Assembly: GCA_964022365.1 (NCBI GenBank)
Contig: CAXHZN010000004.1
Span: forward strand, 1 to 64,000
Reading direction: 5' to 3'
Source of the DNA: CAJXJP01 sp964022365
GTDB lineage: Bacteria > Patescibacteriota > Gracilibacteria > BD1-5 > UBA6164
Length of the DNA: 64,000 bases
The notes under the pieces: generated by a model
Databases searched by the model: none
Told to the model about the DNA's origin: nothing
What the model saw: only the letters and a program-made list of their open reading frames with translations
Shown here: positions 10,711 through 19,867 of the stretch, piece after piece
Numbering within the stretch: the stretch's first letter is position 1
Layout of the letters: every line of letters begins with the position of its first letter
Position numbers and translations under genes: made by a program

Positions 10711-11711
10711 AATTCTCAATCAAGATTATTTATAATAATATCATCAGTGTTATTTTGGTTTTCATCCTCTAAACGAAGCATGAATACATAGGTGAACATT
10801 AAAATAAATACAATTCAAATAACTTGTAAAATATTTTTAATAATAGCATTTAAAATATGTAAAAATGGATTAAATGTATCAAGAATTCAAATGATTTTTT
10901 CAAAATTAATTGAATCAAAACTTCATTGAAATAATGCTTCAAAATTGAAACTTCCTGGAATTAATAAACCAAGTATTCCATTAATAAAACTCATTGAGAA
11001 ACCAATTATAATTCAGATTAAAAATAAATTTCAAAAGATCCTCCACCAATTATTTTGAGTAATTTCTATTGATTTTGTAAAATTTTGATTATTAAAATTT
11101 TCTTTATTTACCGCATAAATTAATGAAAAACTAGTTTTTGTTCCTCTATAAATAGCAAAAAATAAAAATAATATAAATGATATAATCATAAAAATAATTC
11201 AAAAATTTATCAATCATTGAATTTTATTTTCTCACATTCCACCTATAAACATTATTCATCAAGTAATAAATATGAGAGCTGGAATCAAGTAAATATAAGC
11301 AAAAATAAACCAATAGGTTTTAAAAGATTGAAAAATATTTTTTAATCACCATTTTATATTTTCTAGTGGAGTTATTTCTTGTTTATTTAAACATTGACGA
11401 ATTGATTTAAGCGTTGCCAAAATAATAGGAATATTACTCAGTGCAAAGATTAAAAATAAAATAAAACCAAAAAACATAAAATAAATAATCATTGGATTAT
11501 ATAAAATTTCTCAAAAATTTCATCCATTAGATTTTAATATTCATAATATTCAAACTCAAACGTAAAACATAAATACACTTCACACAATAGTAACGAATAA
11601 AACTTGATATAAAATATATGGTAGAACAAGTTTAAAAATATTTTTTAGAAAAATTGGTACTGTTTGTTCAATTCTATCAAAAACTCATTCTTTTGGTTGA
11701 AAAATTTTCAT
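10707..11711 (-). CDS. polytopic membrane protein, unknown function
   Basis: 334 residues with about six hydrophobic segments, beginning MKIFQPKEGVFDRIEQTVP. Long membrane helices alternate with amphipathic loops such as KSIRQCLNKQEITPLENIK and KSIEITQNNWWRIF. This architecture resembles the DUF975 or glycerophosphodiester-phosphodiesterase membrane-domain type, but I cannot assign it. Acidic Asn/Asp-rich C-terminus. Many UGA glycines. Single gene upstream of dprA with a terminator in between. Confidence 0.7.
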
Positions 11712-11849
11712 ACTTTTAAATTAATAAATATTTTTATTACTATAATATAAATATAACAAAAAACAAAATCTTATTAATAATATAATTATTTGACTTTAAT
11801 ATTAAAAGATATTATATTTAATATACTTTATATAAATAATACATCGCAT

Positions 11850-12233
11850 ATGAAAGAATTTTTAGAGGCTTGTAATACTCCTCACGGGAGATGGAATAGA
11901 CAAAAAATTTGGTTATACCCACTAGGTTTATCATTATTATTATTTATTCCAATTGGAGTTATTAGTGCTATTATTCCAGAATTAGGGGCAGTTTTAGCTA
12001 TAGTTGCATATCTTTATCTTTTATATGTTTCAGTAGTTGCTACAATAAAAAGATTACGTGATTTAGATAAAAATCCATGGATGACATTATTAATGTTTGT
12101 TCCAATAGCAAATATCTACTTAGCTATTATTTGTTATTTCTTCAAAGGCACAACAGGTCCAAATCAATATGGCCCAGATCCACTTGCTGGAGAAAATACT
12201 CCAAAAGAACAACAAGAAACTGTTGAATTATAG
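11850..12233 (+). CDS. DUF805 family membrane protein
   Basis: 127 residues from ATG 11850. An in-frame TTG 60 bases upstream gives no better start and no Shine-Dalgarno. Family signs: N-terminal GRWNRQKIWLYPLG, three hydrophobic helices, the RLRDLDKNPW loop and the C-terminal GTTGPNQYGPDP typical of DUF805. Function of the family is unknown. All glycines are GGN. Monocistronic with a strong terminator. Confidence 0.85.
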   Translation: MKEFLEACNTPHGRWNRQKIWLYPLGLSLLLFIPIGVISAIIPELGAVLAIVAYLYLLYVSVVATIKRLRDLDKNPWMTLLMFVPIANIYLAIICYFFKGTTGPNQYGPDPLAGENTPKEQQETVEL

Positions 12234-12241
12234 TTTTCAAA

Positions 12242-12278
12242 ATAAAAAAACTCTCAAATTAATTTGAGAGTTTTTTAT
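12242..12278. terminator. bidirectional terminator
   Basis: AAAACTCTCAAA/TTTGAGAGTTTT stem with TTAA loop, T-runs both ways; between the DUF805 gene (+) and glyS (-). Confidence 0.9.
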
Positions 12279-12280
12279 TT

Positions 12281-13669
12281 TTATTTCATATGTTTTCTAA
12301 TGAAATTATTTAATTCAGATATAACAACAATTTCTTGTTCCATAGAATCTCTGAAACGAACTGTAACATTTCCTTCATCATAGTTTGTAGAATCTACTGA
12401 AATACAAAATGGAGTTCAGATTTCATCCATTCTTGCATATCTTTTTCAGATAGAACCAACTTCATCATATTCACAGATAAAATCTTCTGCTAATTGTGCA
12501 TAAACTTCTTTTGCAAGATGACCAATTTTTTTCACTACTGGAAGTACTCATACTTTAATAGGAGCAACTTTTGGATCAAGTTTTAAATATGTTCTATTAT
12601 TTTCCTCATCAACTGTATACGCGTCACACATAATGGCTAATAAAATTCTCCCAAGTCCCATTGCAGGTTCAATAACATAAGGTAAGAATTTTTTATTATT
12701 AACAGCATCAAAATATGCTAAATTTTGTTTAGACGCTTCCATATGAGCTTTTAAATCATAATCTGTTCTATTAGCTAGAGTTTCAATTTCTCCCCAACCA
12801 AATGGATATTTGTAATCAAAATCCCCTGCTTGTTTTGAATAATGTGGAAGTTCTTCTTGTTTAATAGGAGTAAATCTAATATTTTCTTCTTTTAAACCAA
12901 GTATTTGAGTAAAATATCTATGAGATTGATCTTTCCATTCTTGGAATGCTGCATCATCTTCTCCTGGAGTAACAAAATATTCTATTTCCATTTGTTCGAA
13001 TTCTCTCGTTCTGAAAATAAAATTCCCTGGAGTAATTTCATTTCTAAAAGATTTCCCAACTTGAGCAATCCCAAATGGTAATTTTCTTCTTGAACTTCTT
13101 GCTACATGAGTAAAATCAACAAATTGTCCTTGAGCTGTTTCTGGTCTTAAATATGCTTGAGAAGCTGAATCATCCGTTACACCAAGAAATGTTTTTAACA
13201 TCAAGTTAAATTTTTTAATTGGAGTAAAAGATTTTGCTTTACAATTTGGACATTCAATATTCAGATCTACTAAAATTTGATCTAATTCAACAGAGTCTGT
13301 TTTATCACCAGCATAATTATCTGGAGCGACAGTATCAGTAGTTTCTAATAAATTATCAACCAGTTTATCTGCTCTATGTCTTGTATTACATTCTCTACAA
13401 TCAGTTAAAGGATCCGCAAAACCTAATAAATGCCAAAAAATTTCCCAAATTTTTTGATTCATAATTAAAAAAAAATCTTTTTGCTTCAAATAATTTTTTT
13501 TTTTAATAAATTTTTTTTGCCAAAGAAATTTAATATTATCTTTCATAATAGAACCATAAGGACCATAATCCCAAGAATTTGCTAAACCTCCATAAATTTC
13601 TGATCATGGATATACAAAACCTCTGTTTTGAGCTAAGTTAACTATATCTTTCATTTCTACTTGTGCCAT
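12281..13669 (-). CDS. glyQS: glycyl-tRNA synthetase (single-chain class II)
   Basis: 462 residues, the dimeric alpha2 type. Charges tRNA-Gly; in this code it must also serve the tRNA that reads UGA. Motifs: FVYPGSEIYGGLANSWDYGP, ADPLTDCRECNTRHRAD, AYLRPETAQGQFV, SFRNEITPGNFIFRTREFEQ (motif 2), MEIEYFV, IANRTDYDL, VIEPAMGLGRILLAI (motif 3), then the anticodon-binding domain. The stretch usually EDIVGLDSAILMNxxVWEASGH reads YLKQKDFFLIMNQKIWEIFWH here. It aligns without gaps but has lost conserved Gly, and SGH has become FWH. Few UGA are used. Preceded by a T-box-like leader. Confidence 0.93.
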
Positions 13670-13703
13670 AGTTTGAAAAAATTAAAAAGTAATAATTTTT
13701 TCA

Positions 13704-13850
13704 TAAAAAAATCCCTGTGGACATTTTTATGAAAAATGCCTACAGGGTCCTTTTTGAGGACGGTTCCACCTGAAGTTTTACTTTTGTAAAAATATTTACA
13801 GAAAACACGGATTCCATCCCGGTTTTTTTATCTGTAAATATTTCTTACTT
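13704..13850 (-). promoter_or_regulatory. T-box-like leader of glyQS
   Basis: Minus strand, 5' to 3': a 13-bp stem (13843-13831 with 13802-13790) carrying an inner hairpin with GGAUGGAAUCC. Then comes the T-box core GGTGGAACCG (13770-13761), followed by GTCC/GGAC and a terminator stem CCCTGT...ACAGGG with T-run (13747-13704), ending 35 bases before the glyQS start. The core sequence and competing terminator are the signature of tRNA-sensing T-box elements. Stem I is much shorter than usual, and the specifier (a GGA in the inner loop is possible) is my inference. Confidence 0.7.
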
Positions 13851-13856
13851 AAAAGT

Positions 13857-13883
13857 ATTATATTATAATTTTTAAAATATCAA
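13857..13883 (-). promoter_or_regulatory. possible promoter of the T-box/glyQS transcript
   Basis: Minus strand TTGATA (13883-13878), 15-bp spacer, TATAAT (13862-13857), a few bases before the T-box stem I. Confidence 0.4.
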
Positions 13884-13905
13884 TAGTAATTTTAAAAAAC
13901 ACACT

Positions 13906-14751
13906 TTAATCTTTAATTATTATTCATAGATAATGTATTAATAATTCTTTTTTTATAAAAAATTCTGAATATTTTTTATTATCATTTTCTATAATATATG
14001 GGTTTTTAATTATTAATAATTTCTTATAAATAGATTTTAATTTTTCCTTATTATCATATGAATAATTTAATGTCAGCATTTTATTTCATAGATTATTTAT
14101 TTCAAATAATTGTTGACTATTTGATGAAAAAAGATCAGCTGTATCTAAGATAAATCATGAATGAAGTCACTTTGATTCTTTATTATTTAAAAATGCACTA
14201 TAAAAGTTTTTCTCATCAGTATAAATGAATGAATTAATTTGTCTAAAATCTTTTATTTTTTCAATATTATTTATTTTATAAATCCCTAAATTGTAAGAAA
14301 TATATCAATCAGAAATATTTATACTATATAGTTCTCATTTTACTTGTAATAAATAACTAGAAGAATTATCAGTTTCATAAAATGTATAAATTTTTAGATT
14401 TGGTACATATTTTGAAATATATAAATATACATCTTGAGTTTTAATGAATATATTTTTCTTATCCGTAAAAATATATTCATTAATTTCTTTAAAATCAGAT
14501 CAATCTTTTTGTGAAACTATATAATTTTGATAAAAATTATAATATGCATCACTTGCTTGATTTTTATCATTTTTATTTATAACAAAGCTATTTTTATCTA
14601 TAAAAGGTATAATAGTAGAGAATTCTTCATCGCATGAAGTTATTCAGTAAACATTATTACCTTTTATTTCGTATCATCAAAAGTCACATATTGTTGCATA
14701 AGTTTTAGCGGTAAAAATAAGAAAAATTGTAATAATGAGAATATATTTCAT
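13906..14751 (-). CDS. exported protein with DKN-type repeats
   Basis: 281 residues. N-terminal signal peptide MKYILIITIFLIFTAKTYAT. Contains repeated (I/F)(T/I)D(K/E)KN segments: FIDKNSFVINKN, FTDKKNIFIK, YTDEKNFYSAF. These resemble the DKNYY family of secreted beta-repeat proteins, whose function is unknown. Short ICDFGGYEIKG near the N-terminus. Starts 17 bases after the chorismate mutase stop, so the two are probably co-transcribed. Family assignment is moderate. Confidence 0.6.
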
Positions 14752-14768
14752 AATGATTTTATTAGTAA

Positions 14769-15038
14769 TTATTTTTGTTGATATTTTTTTGATTCAGCAT
14801 GAATTAAATTCCAAATATTTTTTACAAAATCATCATCTAAAAATCTTTCTTTTGATTCTTCTAAAATATCTACCAGTAAATTATTCCAAATATCTTCTTG
14901 ATGAACTTCTAAATCTAACTCTTTTTTCAAAGCTCAGATTTGTTTCACATTTTCAAATCTTCTTGAAAGGAGATAAATTATTTCTAAATCAATCGTTTTT
15001 ACTTGGTCTCTAAATTGTTGCAACAGTTCTTTTTCCAT
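14769..15038 (-). CDS. chorismate mutase type II domain protein
   Basis: 89 residues, all-helical AroQ-like. Pattern: LLQQFRDQVKTIDLEIIYLL, SRRFENVKQIGALKKE, a short linker, then VKNIWNLIHAESKKYQQ. This fits the AroQ fold (Arg in helix 1, ERxxxxxxIGxxKK-like helix, C-terminal xxxxSxxxQ). AroQ enzymes convert chorismate to prephenate, but no shikimate-pathway gene is present in the window, so another role is possible. ATG preceded by an A-rich leader. Co-transcribed with the DKN protein. Confidence 0.75.
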
Positions 15039-15053
15039 AATTTTTATAAAAAA

Positions 15054-15084
15054 ATAAGAAAAACTAAAATTAGTTTTTCTTATT
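15054..15084 (-). terminator. terminator of the SLH-like gene
   Basis: AAGAAAAACTAA/TTAGTTTTTCTT stem, A/T-rich; lies just beyond the stop of the 216-aa exported protein. Confidence 0.65.
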
Positions 15085-15095
15085 CTAAATATTTT

Positions 15096-15746
15096 TTAAT
15101 TAAAATCTAGGAAATATTCTAAAGTTTTTAAAACTTCATCAGAATATTGTTCATCTTCATCTTTTTGCATTTCTTCTTGAGCTTCTTCTTTTTGTTTTAC
15201 TTCGATAGTATGAGCAGCAATTACAAATACCCAACCTCTTGAAGCTTTTACATTATAATCACTAAATTCATCAGTAATTCCTTTTTCTACAGCAAAATCA
15301 ACATATTGTTCTTGCCAAGAAACACTCGAGTTTTTATCATATTCAAAATCATAACCAATTGCTTTTATGAGCATTTTTAATGACTCAGCTTTAGTTATAT
15401 TATCTTCTGGTCTAAAATATTCATTCGCTGAAATTAAATCATTATCAACTAATGCTTCAATATGTGCACAAGCCCAGTCATTTGGTGCCGTTGCTGAAAT
15501 ATCTTTAAATAAACCAGAACAAGTAGATTTTTTATCTAATTTTGCAACTCTCATTGCAATTAAACCAATTTCTTGTCTGAGAACATTTGCATTTAAATTA
15601 TAGTCTGATGGATTTTGTGATTTATCAGAAATCACTTCTCTTTGTGCTAAATCATTTGCAGATTCTAACATTTCATCAAAATCATAACTCGCAAAAGAGC
15701 TCAGAGATATAGAAAATAATGCAATGGCTGCTAATATTTTTTTCAT
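15096..15746 (-). CDS. exported SLH-like domain protein
   Basis: 216 residues. Signal peptide MKKILAAIALFSISLSSFAS. Two S-layer-homology-like units: LFKDISATAPNDWACAHIEA then YFRPEDNITKAESLKMLIKA, and a shorter second unit QEQYVDFAVEKGIT / VKASRGWVFVIAA. A Glu/Lys/Asp-rich tail (QKEEAQEEMQKDEDEQ) follows. SLH units usually bind pyruvylated cell-wall polymer. All glycines are GGN with no UGA. Monocistronic with terminator. Confidence 0.7.
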   Translation of the reverse strand: MKKILAAIALFSISLSSFASYDFDEMLESANDLAQREVISDKSQNPSDYNLNANVLRQEIGLIAMRVAKLDKKSTCSGLFKDISATAPNDWACAHIEALVDNDLISANEYFRPEDNITKAESLKMLIKAIGYDFEYDKNSSVSWQEQYVDFAVEKGITDEFSDYNVKASRGWVFVIAAHTIEVKQKEEAQEEMQKDEDEQYSDEVLKTLEYFLDFN

Positions 15747-15837
15747 GTTTTGTACCTTAAGAATTATTTTAGGTTGAGGTTTTGTATCTCAAAATTATTA
15801 TACGTAAAATCTAGATTATAAAAAACTTTTTTCAATA

Positions 15838-15868
15838 AAAAAATCTAGAATGAATCTAGATTTTTTTA
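15838..15868 (-). terminator. terminator of htpX
   Basis: AAATCTAGA/TCTAGATTT hairpin followed by a T-run; the minus-strand T-run is supplied by the A-run at 15834-15843. Confidence 0.75.
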
Positions 15869-16783
15869 TATGTTTGCATTTTCTAAAGCTGTAATTCTTT
15901 CTCAGAGATCTGGATGAGATGAAAATAAACTTAAAATACCTGATTTTTTATTTTTTGTAGAAATTTTCATCGTTGCCATTTTAGAATCATCAGACGACAA
16001 CATTCTATTTTGCATTCATTCAAGAGCTTTCAGTGCTGCAATCATTTTTCTTTTTCAAACATATTGAGCGCTTCCATAGTCAGCTCTAAATTCTCTATAA
16101 CGACTAAATTTCATTGCTACAAGAGAGGCAAAAATACCAAAAATAATATCTAAAACAATAGAAGAAACATAGTATACCCAACTTGGTCCAGTAGATTCTT
16201 CTTCCCCTTGCATAAATGTATCAATTATATTTGCAATAATTCTAGAGAAAAATACTACAAATGTATTTAATACTCATTGAACTAAAGCCATCGTAACCAT
16301 ATCACCATTTAATACATGAGCCATTTCATGAGCCACAACTCATTCTATTTCATCAGCATTCATCATATCAAGTAATCCAGAAGAAACTGCTACAAGTGAA
16401 GAATTTTTTGAAGCTCCCGTTGCAAATGCATTTGGTTCTGGAGAAATATAAAATCCTATTTCTGGAGTTTTAATATTATGTCTTTGCGCTAAATCTTCTA
16501 CAGTTGTAAAAACTAATTTTTGTTTTTCATCTAATGCATCAAAATTTTGTTTTGTTGCTAAATTAATTTTATATGCCATTTTTGCCATATATTTTGATAG
16601 AGCCAGTGAAATAAAACTCCCAGCAAATCATACAACTAAAGCAAAAATAAATATTCCAAGATAACTTCATCCATATACAGTAACATTAATCCCAAATACA
16701 GCTTGAATAACTGATAATGAAATCATAATAGTCGCTAGTACCGCGATGTTTGTAAGTAAAAATATAGCAATTCTTTTAAACAT
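15866..16783 (-). CDS. htpX: membrane zinc metalloprotease HtpX (M48)
   Basis: 305 residues. Degrades misfolded membrane proteins. Two N-terminal transmembrane helices, PNAFATGASKNSSLVAVSSG, the zinc motif VVAHEMAHVLNGD (HExxH), a second pair of membrane helices, then SRYREFRADYGSAQ with the third zinc-ligand Glu, and C-terminal LFSSHPDLWERI... (Gly in place of some W by UGA). Standard length and order. ATG 16781-16783. Monocistronic. Confidence 0.96.
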
Positions 16784-16865
16784 TTTTTATATATAAATAA
16801 TAAAATTTTATACTTTATTTCGTTTTTATTAATTTTAATTTACAAAAAAGAAAATAAAAAGTATT

Positions 16866-18200
16866 TTATAAAAATGACATTTGTCATTGAGAAGTTTCTT
16901 CTTGAGAAGTTTCTTCTTGAGAAGTTTCTTCTTGAGAAGTTTCATCTCAGATATGATTATTATGATATTTCATAAATAATTCTAAAATTTGAAGATCATA
17001 TTTAATATTATGACCAATTATAAGAATATCACTCGAAAGTAAGAAATCAATAAAATTATGCAAAGTTTTATCATCAACTGCTGGTCATCTGTGTTTTCTA
17101 TTGATATAATAAATTTCTTTATCATTAATATAAATAGAAATTCAAACCAATTGTGCATCAATAATAGAAAGAGAAGTTGTTTCTGTATCTAAAATTATTT
17201 TATTTTGTTTCTTGATAAGATTTTTTAATTTTTGTAATTCTTCTTCGTCTCAAATAATTTTTGGAGAAATATTTGTATCTTTCCAAGTTTTTTTAGCTTC
17301 TTGAGCATCTTGTGGAATCAAAGATGTAAATTCAAAATCTTTAAAAATTTCTACTACTTTTTGAGAAATTAAATCTTTTGGAAAAAATTTATAATTTTCT
17401 AAATCAAAATTATCTCAAATCGGAGCATCTAAACAAACTGTTGCAAGCTTTTTAGATAAAAATGCATTTTCTCTATTTTCAGCTAATTTTTCTAAAGCCT
17501 TTCATTTATAGATTTTTTTTGCATCATCTGATAAATTTTCATAATCTCCAGAATCTAAAACTTCATATACTTTTTCTACATTTCAAATTTCATTTAACAT
17601 TGTCACAGCTTTTTTCGGTCAAAATCCTGCAATTCCAGGAATATTATCAGCTGTATCTCAAACAATTGCTAAATAATCAATAATCATTTCAGGATCAATT
17701 CAAAACTTTTCACGAGTTTCATCTGGTCCAGAAATTTTTTTCTTCATTGTATCGTAAATTTTTACATTATTTTTTACCAGAGAATATAAATCTTTATCTC
17801 AAGTTAAAATAAAAACATCATTATCTTGATCTTCTCAAAGTTTTGTCGCAAGTGTCCCGATAACGTCATCAGCTTCAAATCATTCAGCTCAAATAGTTGG
17901 AACTCACATTTCATCGATAATAGTATCAATATCTGCAATTTGACTTCTCAAATTATCTGGCATCCTTTCACGAGTTGCTTTGTATTCTTTAAATATTTCC
18001 GTGCGGAATGTTGGTCATTTTGAATCTTTCACAAAAAATACATAATCAGGATTTTCTTTTACTAATTGGCTCGTAAAAAATTTTGCCATCCCAAAAACAG
18101 CATTTACTATTTTCCCGTCTTTTGTTGCAAATTCTGGAAGTCAAAAAAACATTCTGTAAATAAAATTATTTCCATCGATTAAATAAATTTTTCTTTTCAT
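16866..18200 (-). CDS. PolA-like protein: 5'-nuclease plus truncated 3'-5' exonuclease, no polymerase
   Basis: 444 residues. N-terminal FEN/5'-3' exonuclease domain: IYLIDGNNFIYRMFF, YKATRERMP, EADDVIGTLATK, TGDKDLYSLV, GDTADNIPGIAG, HhH region to about residue 290. A DnaQ-like 3'-5' exonuclease follows: Exo I ILDTETTSL near 337, Exo II GHNIKYDLQ near 400. It ends before Exo III and lacks the whole polymerase domain. The C-terminus is four EETSQ/DETSQ units from a 15-bp tandem repeat (16890-16937), then GQMSFL. Probably removes Okazaki primers or flaps. Full-length PolA would be about 850-930 residues. Confidence 0.85.
16890..16937 (-). repeat. 15-bp tandem repeat at the 3' end of the polA-like gene
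   Basis: About three and a half exact copies of TTCTTCTTGAGAAGT, coding (EETSQ)n on the minus strand. Multiple of three, so copy-number change keeps frame. Confidence 0.9.
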
Positions 18201-18268
18201 TTTTATTTTTCAAAAATTATTTTTTATATTTTATTTTAATACTTTCAAAAGGCAAGAAATAATTTTTA

Positions 18269-18296
18269 TTGACAAAATAAATATTTAAGTTAATTT
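18269..18296 (+). promoter_or_regulatory. predicted promoter
   Basis: TTGACA, 16-bp spacer, TAATTT; upstream of the 69-aa gene at 18343. Confidence 0.45.
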
Positions 18297-18342
18297 AATA
18301 ATCCAAATTAAATCAGCTTTTTTTAAAAAAAAGGAAAATAAA

Positions 18343-18552
18343 ATGTCTGATGAAATACTAACAATGGCTCAAGCGAGAAAAAAATTATCTCGAGAAATAT
18401 TAAGACCATTAAACAAAGTTTCTAAAAAGAAAGTCCTCTCATCTGGTCGCTTTAAAATAATACAAAAAGCCGATCCCACCAAAGGACATAAATGGAAACT
18501 TACATTAAAAACAAAAGCCTGACGTGTCAGGCTTTTTTATTACAAAAAATAA
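18343..18552 (+). CDS. small basic protein, C-terminus encoded in a terminator
   Basis: Not recognised. ATG follows AAGGAAAATAAA. It begins MSDEILTMAQARKKLSREIL, is rich in Lys/Arg, and runs to KLTLKTKA at 18519. The next codon is TGA (18520-18522), inside a perfect terminator stem. With UGA read as Gly the protein gains GRVRLFYYKK and ends at TAA 18550-18552 (69 residues). With UGA as stop it would end at 59 residues, exactly where a gene should end. Codons CGA and CGC and GC-rich stretches look unlike the neighbours. Possibly acquired from a standard-code source. Confidence 0.55.
18513..18540 (+). terminator. intrinsic terminator overlapping the small gene
   Basis: AAAAGCCTGAC/GTCAGGCTTTT stem with a very short loop and six T. 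The stem contains the in-frame TGA. Confidence 0.85.
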
Positions 18553-18554
18553 TC

Positions 18555-18582
18555 TTGACAATCTTAATAATTTAAGTAAATT
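18555..18582 (+). promoter_or_regulatory. predicted promoter
   Basis: TTGACA, 16-bp spacer, TAAATT, 28 bases before the ATG at 18610. Same layout as the promoter at 18269. Confidence 0.55.
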
Positions 18583-18609
18583 TCTGATACAAAATTGGAG
18601 GGATTATCA

Positions 18610-18813
18610 ATGACAGTAGAAAAATACGGTTCTCGTAAATTTGCAACAATGAGTGCTAGAAATATTTTCAAAGCACTAAGATTAGCGCAAAGAAAAAAAA
18701 TTATTTCTGAAGTACCTGATGATGAAGAAAATAGAATTAATTTATTAAGAGAAATTGCCGTTGTTTCAAACAACTCACAAGGCTATTGTTTTTTAGAAAA
18801 ACAATCTGCCTAA
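18610..18813 (+). CDS. hypothetical 67-aa protein
   Basis: Start ATG 18610 chosen because GGAGGG sits at 18597-18602; an earlier in-frame start would remove this site. Sequence TVEKYGSRKFATMSARNIFK, then ALRLAQRKKII and a helical tail. Basic N-half, no UGA. May bind nucleic acid but is not recognised. Own promoter and terminator. Confidence 0.6.
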   Translation: MTVEKYGSRKFATMSARNIFKALRLAQRKKIISEVPDDEENRINLLREIAVVSNNSQGYCFLEKQSA

Positions 18814-18823
18814 AATCATTGAA

Positions 18824-18857
18824 AAAAAGAAGCTTTTTTAAAAGCTTCTTTTTTATT
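18824..18857 (+). terminator. intrinsic terminator
   Basis: AAGAAGCTTTT/AAAAGCTTCTT stem followed by T-run. Confidence 0.85.
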
Positions 18858-18893
18858 TATCAAACATATTTTAAATTAAGCAATTTTAAAAAC

Positions 18894-18920
18894 TTGATAA
18901 CTTTATTATTTGAGTATACT
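18894..18920 (+). promoter_or_regulatory. predicted promoter of a short RNA
   Basis: TTGATA (18894-18899), 15-bp spacer, TATACT (18915-18920), immediately before the hairpin at 18926. Confidence 0.45.
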
Positions 18921-18925
18921 AATAA

Positions 18926-19015
18926 GTATTCAATTGTTTCGAGGAAGGAGACGAAGTATTGAATATGTGTAATTATACTATTTATTAAAAGCCTATTTAA
19001 AAATAGGCTTTTTTT
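18926..19015 (+). ncRNA. short RNA with AGGAAGGAGA in the loop
   Basis: Transcript of about 90 nt bounded by a promoter and a terminator. First hairpin: TATTCAAT...TTTCG paired with CGAAG...ATTGAATA, exposing AGGAAGGAGA in the loop. Next comes a possible 7-codon ORF ATGTGTAATTATACTATTTATTAA region (18964-), then AAGCCTATTT/AAATAGGCTT with T-run (18987-19015). No protein gene follows on this strand. Either a regulatory RNA or a micro-ORF transcript. Related in design to the RNAs at 44201 and 55829. Confidence 0.5.
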
Positions 19016-19020
19016 TATTT

Positions 19021-19707
19021 TTATAATACTAACTCTAAAACTAATACTGAATTATTCATAGCAAAATCTAAATTATCCATATGTACTTCTTTCGCTTCAT
19101 TATCTGCTCAATCAGAAACAGCTTTTATCACAACACATTTATCTAACGCATCATAATCACGAGCTACCGATAAAATCGCAAAAGCCTCCATTTCACAGAC
19201 ATCTGCTCCATAGTCAGCAGAAAATTTTGCAACTTTTTCTGGATCATCAATAAATTGGTCTCCAGTAACACATACTCCATTCATAACTAATCCAAATTTA
19301 GTTAAATCAATATTTTCTCAAATCGCATATTCTAAGAAAATTGGTTTTTTAGCATAATCTAAATGATCTCATTCAAAAGGAAGATATAAATCATGTTGAA
19401 TAAATGTATTTGGTAAAAATACATCTCAAATTTTTGTATCTAGAGGATTTACACTTCCAGCAATTCAAATATTTACTAATTTAAAAATATCATAATTTTC
19501 AAATAAATATGTTGTAGCCATTGCTGCTGAAATTTTTCCAATTCCTGCAAGCGCTAAAACAATTTTATCTTTTCAATCTGTAGTTTCGAATTCTCATTCA
19601 AAAATTGTGAGGTTTCCTTTTTTTGTAGTTTCTACAAGATTAAACTTTTTAATGATAATATCTGCTTCTTCTTTCATCGCGGTAACAATTGCTTTTGTAA
19701 CTTGCAT
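19021..19707 (-). CDS. MTA/SAH nucleosidase-like protein
   Basis: 228 residues, PNP/UDP phosphorylase superfamily. Hydrolyses methylthioadenosine and S-adenosylhomocysteine in the methyl cycle. Motifs: IVTAMKEEADIII, ALAGIGKISAAMAT, GIAGSVNP-like turn, GVCVTGDQFIDD, DVCEMEAFAILSVA (purine-binding Met-Glu) and VIKAVSDGADNEA with the catalytic Asp. Slightly short of the 230-residue norm, complete. Minus-strand single gene divergent from mraY. Confidence 0.88.
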
Positions 19708-19867
19708 ATTTTTAGTTGTATTAAAAATAAATAATTGGAAAGAAATATAAGATAAAATTCAAAAAAATCAACAACAAACTTTACAAATATTTATATTTTG
19801 GTACTCTAGAGGTGAAATATTTGGGCAATTGCAAAATATTTTTTATTATTTTTTTTAAGAAAAATAA

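Noticed and set aside
13430..13520. Compensating frameshifts in glyQS at A and T runs
   Set aside because: The product aligns residue for residue with normal GlyRS in length across this stretch, so substitutions are the simpler reading.
18343..18552. CGA recoded to Trp, as reported for some Absconditabacteria
   Set aside because: CGA here and in uvrC, the OLD nuclease and the 4804 gene falls in basic contexts where Arg fits (for example YHRLINL); too few sites to decide.
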